Assembly (NCBI GenBank): GCA_024364735.1
Contig: JAGFNQ010000279.1
Span: 1,433,732-1,497,731 of the forward strand
From: Boesenbergia rotunda
Taxonomy: Eukaryota > Streptophyta > Magnoliopsida > Zingiberales > Zingiberaceae
Direction of reading: 5' to 3'
DNA length: 64,000 nucleotides
Shown here: positions 1 to 12,006 of the stretch, one piece after another
How positions within the stretch are numbered: position 1 is the first letter of the stretch
Layout: the number at the start of each line of letters is the position of its first letter
The notes under the pieces: model-generated
What the model was told of the DNA's origin: nothing
The model's input: only the letters and a program-made list of their open reading frames with translations
Databases searched by the model: none
Program-made: the position numbers and the translations under genes

Positions 1-211
1 GATACTTACGGAGAGGCTCAGACTAATGGTGGCCCTTAGTTTGAGGGGAAGATTGTTGGGGATCAATCAAAGTCCCATATTGGTTAATAATGGAAAAGAT
101 TATGAGTTTTAAAATGATGAAAAGTATCTCCATTAGCATGAGCCTTTTTGAGTAAAATCTAAGAGTAAAGCTATAAGAGCTTAGGTCTAAAATTGTTAAA
201 TCTGACAATTT
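1..211 (+). mobile_element. 3' end of a copia-type element: polypurine tract and truncated LTR start
   Basis: A purine-rich tract (TTGAGGGGAAGAT, 41-53) is followed directly by TGTTGGGGATCAATC, the usual arrangement of a Ty1/copia polypurine tract and LTR start. The LTR would begin at 54. The text after it (AAAGTCCCATATTGG, then a TATAAG box) is of a kind common in short plant LTRs. The LTR breaks off near 211, where a chromovirus-type LTR begins. The body of the element lies left of the window. The short minus-strand reading frame here has no family resemblance and is not called. Lineage is unknown. Confidence 0.45.
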
Positions 212-3200
212 AGTCACGCTCCAGAAAATTTTTCGGAAAAGGTCCTAGGGGTTCTGAGCTCTTAGACGAAGTTTTGGGATTCAAATGGTATTAAACTAAA
301 TAGTTTGGGGCTAAGCCGGATAGGAAATCTAAATTAGTGAAATTAGTGGCTTAAACCTCATAAACTAGGGGCTATGAGGGACTTAGTGGCAATTAGGTAG
401 GAAGTAGGGGCATAAATGCAAATGTGCAACATTAAAACAGCCCTAGGGCTCTCCTCCACCGCCCGAACTCTCTGTGATGCACGCGAGCCACATTCTCCCC
501 AGCCGATCTTTGCTCCGTCGGCAGCTTCACTCGAGAACGCCTCCACACGTAGGGGAGAGGAGGGCTTGATCCAGTCCTTCCGTCTGAAAGATCTTGTGCT
601 ACCCACTCAATCCGATTCTTCTTCTTCCCACAGCTTACTGGCCACTGTTGACCACAACTCTGACATCCTCCACCCCGTGTCTCGGCGGGGCAAAAAGGGA
701 CAGTCAGGGCTGATCTGGAGGCTGGCTGGCGGAGGTATCAAGATCTTCTCCCTTAAAAATCGATCTGCTCGCCGGATCAGGAGGAGAAGGAGTTGTGCAA
801 GCCGGCAAAGAGAAACGTCTAGGCCAGACCTTGGAATTTCAGCTAGGTAAGTCTGAGTTCATTGGATTTCGACTTGTTTCCCTTGGATCAACTCGAACTA
901 GCACTCCAATGGTGATACCAATCGTATCCTGATTTAGGGATTGCTCCGGTTCTTCTCTGTGGAGATTGGTTGCTCGATTCCTTGGAGGGGATTTAGGGTT
1001 CATCGGAGAGGGACTGCGTGAGTATCAACTCAGGTAAGGTATTGATTTGGTTGTAATAGATTTCTATGTTGTCTCTGTTAGAAATATGTGATTAGTGAGG
1101 GATCAGGGAATTAGAGTATGATTCAGTTTATGCTATAGATCAGTTTTTGAAGCTAAAATATGGTTGGATCGGTGGTTTTATAGCAATTGTTGATTTAAAT
1201 AGATTGTTTGAATGATTATAGCTTGTTGTATATACCATAGGTTTGTATTGGTTTGTATTGGTGACATATCTACTAGGAGACACAGTCTATTTGGTTTTGT
1301 GTCTTGGAGCTGCTTTGAACCTGTTCATGGATTATGTTAGGTCCGGAGATTTAGTGGACTTGATTTGACCTCTTGATTCTCTTTACCCTGTACACTTTGG
1401 ATTTTGGAATCCATGGGGTTGATGGATTAGGAATGGAGTTACTTTTAATTACAAAGAGTAACTAAGAGTATTCCATTTAATTGGAAGTAATTAAATGGAA
1501 AGGGACTAATCAGGTTAACCCTAGCATGATTAAGGGATTAATTAACTAGTAGTTATCATAACTGTGTAATAGCTAATTAAATATATATCCTTGGTACAGG
1601 GCCTTAATTGGATTATTGACGGATGATTCTTTCTGGTTGATACGGACTTCACTTACTTGGAGGCGGGTACTTCTTACTTGTATCTGTAGTTCCACTTTAT
1701 CTTTATGCATAGCTAGTTGTTATTTATGCAGTAGGCTGTTATTGACCTTTATCTGCTACCGTTTTGTTATCCTTCTTGATACTTATATTTGACCTTGGAT
1801 ATGATCTAAAGTTTCTTTCTATACAGTCTCGTTTATTTTGTTATCTAATTATGTATAGCATGGGTATGACATGAGTATGTAGATACAAAATAGCATACCT
1901 CTGTATGGTTGCATTGATCGTGTATAGTCATACTTGCACGTGTGTCTAGACATAGAGTGATTGAGTTATGGTGGCATGTCACTTGATATCTGCATTTGGT
2001 TGATTCTGTTATTACTTGCATTGCACTTAGATGCATGATGGTTAGGTTATTATACCTGTGATCGACCTGTGCATGTCAAGTTGAGTTATGTATGTTGACC
2101 TGGTAGGGGTTGCATGTGTTTGAGTCATGCACCATACCTGCACTGTTGCATGCCGGCGATCAGCGACTCCCTTGTGGTTGAGCCTATCGTCTTCTGGTAC
2201 ATGATATGCACACACAACCACTCATGGGTTAGTGGATACCGTTGGGTGTGTGCATTTGCTCTGTACTGCTTCGCTCGACCGCTCATGGGTAGTGGTTTCG
2301 GAGCGTGGTAGCAGGCAGGGATCCCTTCTCTTCCCATAGACCAGAGGAGATGAGAGCGACGCTCCCTCATATATACATGGGGTAGGGGGTGGTCCCCCGC
2401 CAGCATCCTGTCCACTCGGTCACTCAGGAGCAGTGATAGCAGGATGCGTACAGTGTCACAACTCTACCCACTCGGCCGACACAGTATCGCCTATCTCGGT
2501 GGCTTGATTGGCGTCAGGGGTGACCATGACATTGCATCATGTGCATATGATGCATTGTGCATTTTGATTGTAATTGCTACATTTATTTGCTACACTTGTT
2601 TAGCATGCATGTACATGATATGTTTATGTGTGGTTTGATGACCCTGTACTTACTCGTGTGGTACGAGTCCTTTTATGGTCAGTATAGACTGATTTCTGGT
2701 ATGTACAGTCAGTTGTTACTTTCAGTTATGCATATTCTGCTATTCCTGTTGAGACTGTATCCTGTTGTTTCTTTATAACTTATTCAGCTATTTTGTTGGC
2801 CATGTATATCTTTCTATATACTGGCGGAGTCTACTTGGACTCACCACCCGTCACAATATTTTTGTTCTCAGGTTGATAGCTCGCCGGAGGAGCCCACTTG
2901 TCGGTCCCGGGTCCCCACGACTCCATTCGGATGGGTGCTTCCGCTGGTTTTGTCTTCTTTTGATAGCATTGTCTATGTTTTGTATTCATTTTGTTACCGC
3001 GGGCTTGTATTGGATTTATTCTTACGGTATTGTATTTTGAGTCCTCTGTTGGACTATGTGTTGGTTGTTTTGCTACGCGTCTGCCCTGGGGGCAGCTCAG
3101 GTGAGTGTTACGGATTTTTGATATTGCGATATTTTCATTTTCCATATATTAGATATCTGTTTTGACGCCTGATGCCTAATTATAAACTGCGTGTGTTGTA

Positions 3201-3286
3201 TATATGTGTAAAATGTCCGCCGGACAGGAGAGATGCTGTTCAATTTTATATTGGATCAGCGGCTCCTATGGTTTTGGGGCGTGACA
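212..3286 (+). mobile_element. Chromovirus-type (Tekay-like) LTR, probably solo
   Basis: The block ends in GGGGCGTGACA and begins near 212 with GTCACGCTCC, so its ends are roughly complementary as expected for TG...CA LTR termini (first base pair mutated). From about 1600 onward it is closely similar to 48970-50561, including the bend-rich middle, a TATATATACATGGGG box near 2368 and the terminal GTCCGCCGGACAG motif. The first third differs from that copy. No PBS follows 3286 and no polypurine tract precedes 212, so I favour a solo LTR. The flanks (AATTT left, AAAAT right) do not form a clean target-site duplication. Confidence 0.65.
2207..2254 (+). repeat. Conserved two-part hairpin inside the chromovirus LTR
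   Basis: TGCACACAC (2207-2215) pairs with GTGTGTGCA (2246-2254). Inside it CCACT (2218-2222) pairs with AGTGG (2231-2235). The same structure is kept at 49507-49554 in the related LTR. It lies upstream of the TATATATA box. Confidence 0.6.
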
Positions 3287-4600
3287 AAAATAAATAATAT
3301 CATGTCATTAGGGAGATATGTATATTTTTTGAACGCCAACATTTTATTTTATTTTTGGTTAAACTCTATTGATTTCAGAGGGATAGATTAACAATATTTA
3401 AAATATTTTTCTTTCTTTCAAAATTAAAGAGATTAATATTTATTACGTTAAGCTCTCCTAACTTTGAGGAGTTAATCGGACTTCTTTGTAATAAGAGGAG
3501 TTACTCGGCCTAATGTTATTACGTTAAGCTCTCTTGATTATGTCAAGGAGAGGTTATACAATATTTAAAATATTTATTCTTATAAAATAATAAAATAAAA
3601 GGAATTAACATTTTATTCCATTCATATTTTTTTATCTTTCCATATTAATTTTGGAATGAATTAATAAAAATATTAGGACGAACAAATCACTTTTTACCGT
3701 CTTGAGTATTTATTATGTTAAACATTATTAATTTCAGAGGAGGTATTGTCTGATTGAGTATTTATGACATTAAATTATATTGACTTCAGAGGAGTTAGAT
3801 TATACAATATTTGAAATATTTTTCTTCCTTTCAAAATAAAAGGGACTAATATTTTATTTCTATGATCCATCTTTCTTGTATCCTTTCTTCCGGTAGACTG
3901 GATTTTTTTTTTAAAAGATTATGTTAAGCTCTATTGACTTCAGAGGAGATGCTCTACCTGCTCGAGTGTTTATTACATTAAGCTATCTGTTCATGAGTGG
4001 AGCTTATATGGGTCTAGTACTATGGTCAGCTGCCAACATTGGCCTAGAAAAAATTTAAAAAATTATTAGTACCAATTAAAAGCCCTTAAATACCAAATTT
4101 TGCATGAGGAACAACTTGGGGGCTTTTTATATGTTAGATTGGTCATAAGGACGCAACTATATTTTTGAATAGGGGTGAGTGTGATTAAATTTATTGTCTT
4201 GGTGGGAAGAACTAAAATTAAACTAAACTATTTTGGTTTAGACACATTCGAGCAAAATCTTTTTTAGATTGATTTGAAACTAAATCAAAATATGATTATT
4301 TTTCTCATTTTTCTTTGATCTATTTATGAATGAAGTCTAATCAAGTGATATTCCAAATTGATATCAAATATCTCAAACAATTTGGGTTGCTAATTTGAAG
4401 TTCTCCCAACTCCAAGAATTAATATTAAGTGTTTTCGAGCAATGTATAAAATATCTCAAATATTGGTAATTTTTTTATTTTTTTAAAAATACATTTGGTT
4501 TAAAAAAAACACATTTCGCAAATGTATACTCTGAATGCTTTCCCCGAACATCAGAATGGATATCATTAGTCGACTTCTACTACATCTTCAAGGACCTCGG
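3287..4600. repeat. AT-rich noncoding stretch with diverged internal repeats
   Basis: No coding frame has family resemblance. A phrase of the type GTTAAGCTCT...TTGACTTCAGAGGAG recurs near 3445, 3515, 3770, 3925 and 3970. It is often followed by an ACAATATTTAAAATATTT block and a TTTCTTTCAAAAT run. The spacing is irregular (roughly 45-255 bp), so this is an old, decayed tandem array and not a young satellite. The origin is unknown; it could be the internal tail of a non-autonomous element. Confidence 0.5.
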
Positions 4601-4671
4601 GGTAAGTGCACTAGAAAATTTATTTTCTACTTTTGAATTCCACGAGTCTTGGTGCATAGAAAACTATAAAA

Positions 4672-5113
4672 TTGGACAATATCACCCTGAACACAATAAA
4701 GATCAAACCAGATGCAAAGTCTTCAGCTGATGAAGAGGAAACACCATATGTGATAAGAAAGTTAAATAAAATTTTAAATCTAATAAATTTACCAAGATGC
4801 AAGTTAAAAGGGAAAAAAGGGAAGTCAGATGCTATAATTGTCAAGAAGATGGATACTAAAAAATAATTGTCCAAAGCTGACTAATAAGGAAAACGACAAA
4901 AGGACAAAGATGATCGAAGCACAAGAATCTAAAAGCTAGGTGTGACGATTCGTCATCAAAGTTCGAGATCAAGTCCTACGTTGGACTTACATTTATGGTA
5001 AGTTATCAAGAATTGGATAATGAAACAACCTTTGAGATGAGCATCAATGAAGAGAGAGATACATCAGAAACAGTGATGAGGGGGGAGCATTTAGTTTCAG
5101 ACACGACGAAATG
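4672..5113 (+). pseudogene. Copia-type gag fragment with a degenerate zinc knuckle
   Basis: A frame running from about 4672 encodes an acidic, lysine-rich stretch. Read one frame over, 4825-4925 gives CYNCQEDGY...KNNCP, which resembles a CCHC zinc knuckle whose histidine is replaced. It is followed by KLTNKENDKRTKMIEAQES. Further on (about 4945-5110) an acidic segment DDSSSKFEIKSYVGL...YQELDNETTFE is open. This order (zinc knuckle, then acidic tail) fits the C-terminal part of a SIRE/copia-type Gag. Stops and frameshifts are present. The next copia element begins at 5114 and cuts it off. Confidence 0.45.
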
Positions 5114-5273
5114 TGTTGGACATTATCATTATATCTATTAGGCGAGCTTATTTGTAAGTTGCACATATAAATACAATCTAAGTCCTTAAAATGATCTAAC
5201 TTATGTTTATTGAGTTTCAGATTATTGGATGCGGGTTCAATGTATAGAACCCTTTAGACCAATCTGCTATTAT

Positions 5274-6297
5274 TGTACGATAGAATGCATACGCTAGAGG
5301 GGGTGAATAGCGTTTCTTCGATTCTTTTCACCTACATTGTTAGTTGCGCAGCGGAAATACAAACAAAATAAAAACTAACAAAAATAAAGAACGCTAACAA
5401 ACCAGATTTACTTGATGTCCACCTTGGACGGGTGACTAATCCAAGAATCCGTCGGTGGATCACTCCCCGGATAACCTCCGGTTAGCCCTCGTCGCTCCTT
5501 GTGGGTAGAGAAACCTCGCCACGAACTCAAGCAAACCTCTGAGCACAAAGACTACTATCTTGCCTTTAACCAAGACAAGATCCGTCAAGAATCTCAGCCA
5601 CCATGAAGTCCTCTTTAAATAGGACTCGGGCTGAAACCCTCGCCACCAGTCGATTGCTCCCAAGGCAGTCGACTGGTGCCACTGAAAATCGACTATTGCA
5701 ACCTCAACGTTCGAATTTTCAGGCAACTCACAGCCGCTACCAGTCGACTTTGCCCAGGGCAGTGACTGGTCCCCAGCCAAAACCCTTCTGTAAGTTTCAT
5801 CAGTAGACTGCCCCCAGGCCAGTCGACTGGTCTACTCACCCACCTAAGGTTACCCTTCCTGAGTACATTCCACTCCGCACTCGAACCCTAGGATTTCCCG
5901 AGTACAATCACACAACACTCGTACCCTCACGACTCGATTGACTCCTCATCCGTAGCCTCGACTATTGCCTTCGCGCCCTCTTCATCTTCTACTCCCATTC
6001 CTCGGATGCACGCAAGCCTCCAACTTACCTCCATGCCATCCTTCACGCATGCCTCGAAGTTTGCGTCCATTAGCTCATCGTCCCTGCTCTCCAAGGTCCC
6101 TCGGGTGCACACAAGCCTCCAGCTTGTCTCCATGCCACCATTCACCGTATCGAGGCCGTCCAGTCAAGTCCATATGTGTAACCTATACATCCTGCACACT
6201 CAACATACACATATGAGAACACAAGGGAAACCTAACTTAAACCCTTTGCCCAAGCAATAAAACACTTGGTGACTTCGGACCACAGATTACCTCAACA
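5274..6297 (-). repeat. 3' LTR of gag-only element copy 1
   Basis: On the minus strand the LTR starts TGTTGAGGTAATC at 6297 and ends ...CGTACA at 5274. A TATTTAAA box (minus) lies at 5614-5621. Directly upstream of it, at about 5646-5838, is a cluster of CAGTCGACTG-type palindromes. The end near 5290-5300 reads as the familiar CACCCCCTCTAG (minus) seen just before the end of SIRE-type LTRs. Confidence 0.88.
5646..5838. repeat. CAGTCGACTG palindrome cluster in LTR promoter
   Basis: At least five intact or lightly mutated copies of (AC)CAGTCGACTG(GT) are spaced 20-60 bp apart, often joined by a CCCAGGGCAG/CCCCCAGGCC linker. The copy at 5816-5831, AGGCCAGTCGACTGGT, is identical over 16 nt to one in the chromovirus LTR at 37145-37160. 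The cluster ends about 25 bp upstream (minus strand) of the TATTTAAA box. Confidence 0.8.
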
Positions 6298-6299
6298 AT

Positions 6300-6312
6300 C
6301 TCCCCCTTTTTG
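6300..6312 (-). promoter_or_regulatory. Polypurine tract of gag-only element copy 1
   Basis: AAAAAGGGGGAG on the minus strand, two bases before the LTR start TGTTGAGG. It would prime plus-strand DNA synthesis. Confidence 0.85.
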
Positions 6313-6972
6313 ATGTTTGGCAATACGTTTAAGTTAGGGAAAGCAAAATAGTAGTCAATAGCAAAAACAATGCATATGCAATGCAAAAATGGATCCTATC
6401 CAAGGCATCCCACACCTAACCCTCCATGTTAGGAATTTTCCACACCTAACCTCCAAGTTAGGACATTTCATGGGGTTTTTAACGCTTCTCCCATGCTCCC
6501 CTACACTGGACTTACAAAGGCTTTTTAAGAACATTTTCAAGGTTCCCATTACGACAAGAGTGGAGCAAACATGCTCCCCCTTAATCTCAGTTTCCCCTAA
6601 ACCTAGGGTTTCTAGCAAAGATGTGTTTGGTTTCCCACTTAAACCCAACACTTTCTCCCCCTTTGCCATACATCAAAAAGACCCTAATAATATCACAATT
6701 ATCGATTCTTTTAATCCCTAATGGTCCTAAACACAGTGTACTAACCCCCCATACACTTGTTTTACACCATTTGGACACCAAACCAGCCACTGATACACAA
6801 ATTAGCCCTGGCTAGTCGACTGACCCAGGGCAGTCGACTAATACTTTGAGTATCAGTTTTTCAGGCCACATTTAGAAATGCGTCAGAATTTCTACAAATC
6901 TCCAAAAATTCTCAATTTTTGTGAAGAACATTGTGGTACCCATACCTACTTGGGAAAAATATATTTCACCAT
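6313..6972 (-). other. Noncoding internal tail of gag-only element copy 1 (distal part)
   Basis: No Gag or Pol resemblance. Near 6410-6475 there are two to three units of the CCTAACTTGGAGGGTTAGG-type minisatellite (minus strand), which is longer in copy 2. At 6812-6840 two CAGTCGACT palindromes recur outside the LTR. The tail continues after the solo LTR at 9077-10300, where more palindromes occur at 9762-9850. Confidence 0.7.
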
Positions 6973-6977
6973 GTATC

Positions 6978-9071
6978 TGTTAGTGATATGAGAGAAGTGT
7001 CCTAAGGCAATCGCCTTATGATTGTAATCATTTATTCTAATAAATGAATATTCACTATTTGAGTATACATGTTTGTGTATTTGATTGAGATCTTAAACTC
7101 ATTTACTGAATGTCCGCAATACAATTCAAAGCATGAGAGAATTTGTGATGAATTCACAACTAGTGATTATCTCTACATGTGCCTAGTCGATGAATTGATA
7201 AATACGGACACTATCAATTCTGTTGAGACTAGCACGGGTTATTCTCTAATCAGCTGATTCTCACTGGCTGGTGACATTGAGATGTCCGGAGATAAACATG
7301 AATGCTAGTTAAGGGAACTAGTTCATTGGAGTGACTGACTGTAAAACTTCATATGGTAGTTTATATATAGATATGCCAGTGAAGTTCTTACTGCAGCTTA
7401 AGTGCGATGTTCCTTTGACTTGTGGTGTTCAAGTCATCTTGGTCATGGAGACTTATACTTTGACATCTTAAGCAAGCATCTCCAAGGAGGTGTGGACCCA
7501 AGATGATTGGGTATAAGCCAAAGTGCCCGAAGATGTTTGAACAGCCTACAAAGGATTCACCACTCCTTGCGAGGAGATGTATACCCGAGGCCTATCGTCG
7601 GATTGTTACTCGAAGCCTCTGGCCAGAGCATGACATGTTCAGAGTATGAATCTCTTAAATACATGAGAGTAATTAGAATCTGTAGGATGAGAAAACGTTA
7701 CTTGGGCTAGGTGTGACGTAGTCAGCCTAGTGGGGACTGACACACATAGACCATGTCCTGAACCAAGTGGGTATAAGATGGTGAAGGGAATGGGGCACGA
7801 TTCAGTATAGCTGCTGAAGGGTTTCAGAATTGTTTCTGAGGTCAACCGTTGATCTTTCGATTAATTGGGGATCATGATGTACTACTAGGTGCCACTCATG
7901 ATCGTTCTATAATTAATTGATTAATTATAGATGACCAATATAAATCGAAAGCCTATTTAGTCATACGCACTACGAATAATCCGAGGGATTTAAAACGAGT
8001 TGAAAATTGGATTTTCCAATCAAGAGAGATTAAGTTTGGTTGAGTCAAACGATAAGACGAATCTGAATTTTTCAGAGATGCATCGGAAGCGTAAAATGGC
8101 TAAGTCTTTTGAAGACTTAATAGATGAATTAAATAAGTTTAATTCATTGGGGCTTGGCTTGGATGGGCCGGCCAAAGAGGGCCTCCATCCTCTTTGCTTG
8201 GCCAGCCACAACAAAGGGAGAGAACCAAGTTTTTGGTTCAATTTATAAAATAAACCAAGTGTGGGTTGTTTTATAAAATTATGGATGATATAAATTTTTA
8301 TATATAATAAACCAAGGTTTGGTTTATTTTTCATGGAAATTAAAATGAACTATGGATTGGTTTATTTTATAAAATCAATCATGGATTGATTTACCATGAT
8401 AAGGAAATTTATTCCATAAGAGAGAAGAGACTTGATTGATTTTTATCATGAATTGAAATATGATTTTAACTATGATATAAAATCAAACTTGACATGATGG
8501 AATAAGTTATTCCATATTTGAGAGGTTTGATGGTTGAGAGGCCACTATATAAAGGACCCAAGGCAAGACTTGGGTGATGATCGAAGAGACGAAGGCATAG
8601 GCTCTCTCCTTCTCTTTCTCTCCTTCTCTTCTCCCCTTCTTGTCGTGCGCCAACCAGCCCCAAGAAGGAGCACCAGCTGGCCATCCTTTTGTGGTTAGTC
8701 TTCCGACTTCTCTCTTGGTTTTTCTCGTCGCGTTCTCGGAGAATCTAGTAGTTCTCGAGAACACGAAACTCGTGGCTTTGCGAAGTCATCCCGAAGATAC
8801 TCGGTGTGGACGCGAATAGAGGCGGAGCTTCCAAGGGACGCTTACGGTTGGATCTCGTCCCTTCCTTCGAGTTACGCGAGGTAATATGTAAATTAGTTTA
8901 CGTTTCTGCAAAATTTCAAATATATGATCATGTCTACACAAGATAAAATTGCATGCTTAGATGTGTGGTTAAATGATTTAGAGAAATTATTTATGCTAAA
9001 CCTTCCGCTGCTCGTAATTAATTTTAAAATTACGAACCCGCATCCATGTCAACATGCACCCGGTCCCAACA
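6978..9071 (+). mobile_element. Solo LTR of a copia-type family (2.1 kb)
   Basis: It starts TGTTAGTGATATGAG and ends GTCCCAACA. It is flanked by a perfect GTATC duplication (6973-6977 and 9072-9076), and the surrounding text matches uninterrupted sequence near 27910 in copy 2 of the host element. A TATA box (TATATAAA) lies at 8546-8553, giving plus orientation. No PBS follows and no polypurine tract precedes it, so only the LTR remains. A long imperfect hairpin (GGCCAAAGAGG against CCTCTTTGCTTGGCC) lies at about 8170-8204. Small open frames inside are not genes. Confidence 0.9.
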
Positions 9072-9076
9072 GTATC

Positions 9077-10300
9077 TATCACCATTCTCAAGTTTGACAC
9101 AAAACCCAAAAGTTTCCAATGAAAATTAAGGCAACCTTAGGAGACAACCTCCCCCTTAACCTATGCCTTCTCCCATTTTCAATTTTTCTAGGTGAAGTTC
9201 TACTCAACTTAACACCATAAACACCATGTTGAGTTATACCCAACCCAACACCCGAGTTCTTCCCCCTTTGACACTATCAAAGGATTGCCCCAAGCAACCT
9301 TTCCCTTAGTGCCAAAAAGAACTCAACACAACTTTAAACACTCTAAAGGGTTGCAAGCACATTTGCTAGGATATACCCTATCCTAGAAAAATATGATTTC
9401 ATGAAAACCACAAATGTGCTTGACTTTTGGTACAAACCTAATTTCCTAAAAGTTTGGCATTTTGTATCAACTTTCAATTCCATTCATGAATCCTTATGTT
9501 TGCCAAGACTATTATTTATAATTTGACACAAGGAATTGTCTTTCATTCTTCCCATTCATCAAGCATTTATCATTTACTATCATCCATTGAATTTAAAGCA
9601 CTTATCAATTTTCCGTAAAGTCCATGATATCCATATAGCCTCATTTTATATAATCACCATTAAATCATGAGGCAAGCCTTTATTTAAAGAGTATAATCAA
9701 GGATTTAACTTAAAGGACATATCTTATCATCCAATATACCTTTTCTCTCTAACCCTACTGGATCAGTCGACTGCCCTGGAGCAGTTGACTCCCAAAACTC
9801 ACAGAGTGTTTTTGGGCTGAGACCAGTCGACTGCCCCTGGGGCAATCGACTAAAACCTGAATTTTAGGTTTTCAGTCCAATTTCAGTAATGCCTAGATAA
9901 TTCTACAAATATTTGAAAACTCTGAAATTTAGTAGGGAGATTTGTGAAGCCTATATCTACTTGGGAAAAATATTTTTCCAAACAAATGTACTCCATATCT
10001 CAAGATTGGCACGAAATTCCATTCTTTCTAATGTGTATCATTTCAACTTCTCCCAAAAGTCCCAATTGTGGTTTCTCCTAAATGTTTCTTCTTATATTTG
10101 ATCATAACTCATTTCTATCACTGAAATATACGGTGTTCACTTATTAAACATTAATTTTATCGAATATAACCGTATTTTTACCTTTTCTCCCAAAATTCCT
10201 TTTTAATGTGCCAAAACCTAGGATTAAGACTTACCCAAGCCTTCCAACCCTTTTCGGCACATTTCACCTAATTTCCTAGAGAGAAACTCTTGAGATCCAT
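9077..10300 (-). other. Noncoding internal tail of gag-only element copy 1 (proximal part)
   Basis: This stretch between the gag stop region and the solo LTR has no coding resemblance on either strand. It shares segments with 27830-28200 of copy 2 (for example the CTACTTGGGAAAAATA phrase near 9957 and 27887). CAGTCGACTG palindromes occur at 9762-9775 and 9822-9850. Confidence 0.65.
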
Positions 10301-11917
10301 TTACCATGGACCCCAAAGGTTCCTAGAGCTCCCCCTTGAGCTCTTAGCCCTAGCCACCTCCCTAGGTGACTCAATCCACACTAAGCCACACCGGTGTGTC
10401 CCCGGTGACTCTTGACCTACAAAATGAACCCTCTTAACCTTAGACACCTTGTCTTTGGTTAAGTCGTTTTCTTTCCCTTTGGATGACACCCCCTTGCCAT
10501 CCTTGGACTTCTTTTTTCTTTCCATGATCATATGCCTTCCTAGCATATTTCTTTTTGTTGGCCTTGGAGACTCTAGACCGGTAAATCAAACCCGATCTAT
10601 CATAGTTGGGTTTTATACTACCCAACACCATGTCTAAGCCCTTAGATCCAACCGTGAATCTTTCTAGGGCCTTTTCTAATGTATCAAGCATTGCCCTCAA
10701 GGCTTGATTTTTCCCTTTCCAGATATCTAACCTTTGAGTCCATATGTCTACTTTGGACATTCCTAGACTTACCCTCCTTTCTAGGCATATGTCTCCCCTT
10801 CTTGGGGTTAATGCCTTGATCCTTAGCTACAAAAGTCTTAGGTCTATCATGATGCATGCTTTTCCTAGGGTTGTGATCTACCTTGTTAACCCTATTCTTA
10901 TCATTATACTTAAATCCAAAATTATGCACCATTAAGTATTTTTCATTAAATCTAGTATGCATTGAGGGATAATTAACATGATTTTTAATATGCAAGGAGG
11001 AACTTGAAATTGAATTACTTTTTAACCTAGGGTTAGGAATTACCTCCCTTACCCTTGTAGTCCCTCCTTGTCGTGAGCTTCTTCTCTTCCTTTTTTCTTC
11101 TTTCTCCCATCTTAGATGCTCCATTTTCTTGATTTCACTTTTCTTTGGGCACTTGGTGTGGTAGTGTCCCAATTCTCCACATGTGAAGCATCTAATCTTC
11201 TTTTTTCCTTTCTTGGGCTCCTCCAATCCTACAACCCACGTTAGATTTAAAGGAACTTGAAATGAGTTTTGATTTTACCTCCTTTTTACCTTTTGGGCAC
11301 TTGTCCTTGTAGTGCCCCTTTTCGTTGCAACCAAAGCATGTGATGTGCTCTTTCAATTTAGCTTTGGTGAAGGTAGAGGCTTCTTCTTGTGCTTGTATGA
11401 TTAAGGGTCTCTCCTCCCCCTCAATCCTTGAAGTTGATGCTTCCTCTTCTTCTCTTGAGGTAGATGCCCTCTCACTCTCTTCTTCTCGTGAGGAGGTAGA
11501 TGATTCTTCATCTTTTTTCTCCTCTTCGAATGTCGAGCTCCTCTCCTCTTCTTGGACCACTAAGCCCATTTCCTTGGGCTCTTCTTCTTCTACTCGTGTA
11601 GGGTTTTTATGGAGCGCTACTAGCTTGCTCCACAATTCCTTAGCATCCCTATACTTACCAATCCTATCCAAAATGTCATTAGGTATTAAATTGATTAACA
11701 TTTTGATTAGCTTGTTATTGATTTCAGATTGATGAATTTGCTCCTCGATCCACTTCTTCTTCTTAAGAATCCTTCCCCTTTTGTCCTTGGGAGAATCGAA
11801 GCCTATTTCTATACACATCCAATCTTCAATATTAGTCATTAGAAAATATGACATTTTACCTTTCCAATACGCGAAATCATCGCGGTCGTACGAAGGTGGA
11901 ATCCGGAATATCCCATC
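10301..11917 (-). pseudogene. Broken copia-type gag of gag-only element copy 1
   Basis: Read from 11917 downward, the product begins IPPSYDRDDFAYWKGKM, the UBN2/DUF4219-like N-terminus of copia Gag. Next comes a KELWSKLVALHKNPT helix region, then a long Glu/Ser-rich stretch, then a zinc knuckle CFGCNEKGHYKDKC (about 11290-11335). A shift of frame near 11192-11226 follows, then a second knuckle CFTCGELGHYHTKC (about 11145-11190), then a basic segment. A coiled-coil-like region, LRAMLDTLEKALERF (about 10640-10690), and a conserved end VGQESPGTHRCGL (near 10400) follow in other frames. A TAG sits just upstream at 11918-11920 and the expected ATG is out of frame. Gag would build the particle shell. 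This copy cannot make a full protein. Confidence 0.82.
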
Positions 11918-11990
11918 CTAGCGAACCCTCTCCTTCCATTTTCCTCTAGCGTGTGCTCCCTCGGCGGTTAGTCCGATCAAGAGCGGTCCT

Positions 11991-12005
11991 TCGTTCTAAT
12001 ACCAA
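11991..12005 (-). promoter_or_regulatory. Primer binding site of gag-only element copy 1
   Basis: On the minus strand TTGGTATTAGAAC follows the LTR end. It is the initiator-tRNA-Met type PBS (TGGTATCAGAGC) with two changes. Confidence 0.8.
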
Positions 12006-12006
12006 T

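Noticed and set aside
1..211. Cassandra-type TRIM with 5S rRNA promoter
   Set aside because: The start TGTTGGGGATCAATC looks TRIM-like, but I do not see 5S A-box/C-box text before the chromovirus LTR interrupts it.
416..850. 144-codon plus-strand open frame in the first LTR
   Set aside because: It lies wholly inside an LTR, has no domain, and the GC-rich LTR part makes long frames likely by chance. The related LTR at 47803 does not keep it.
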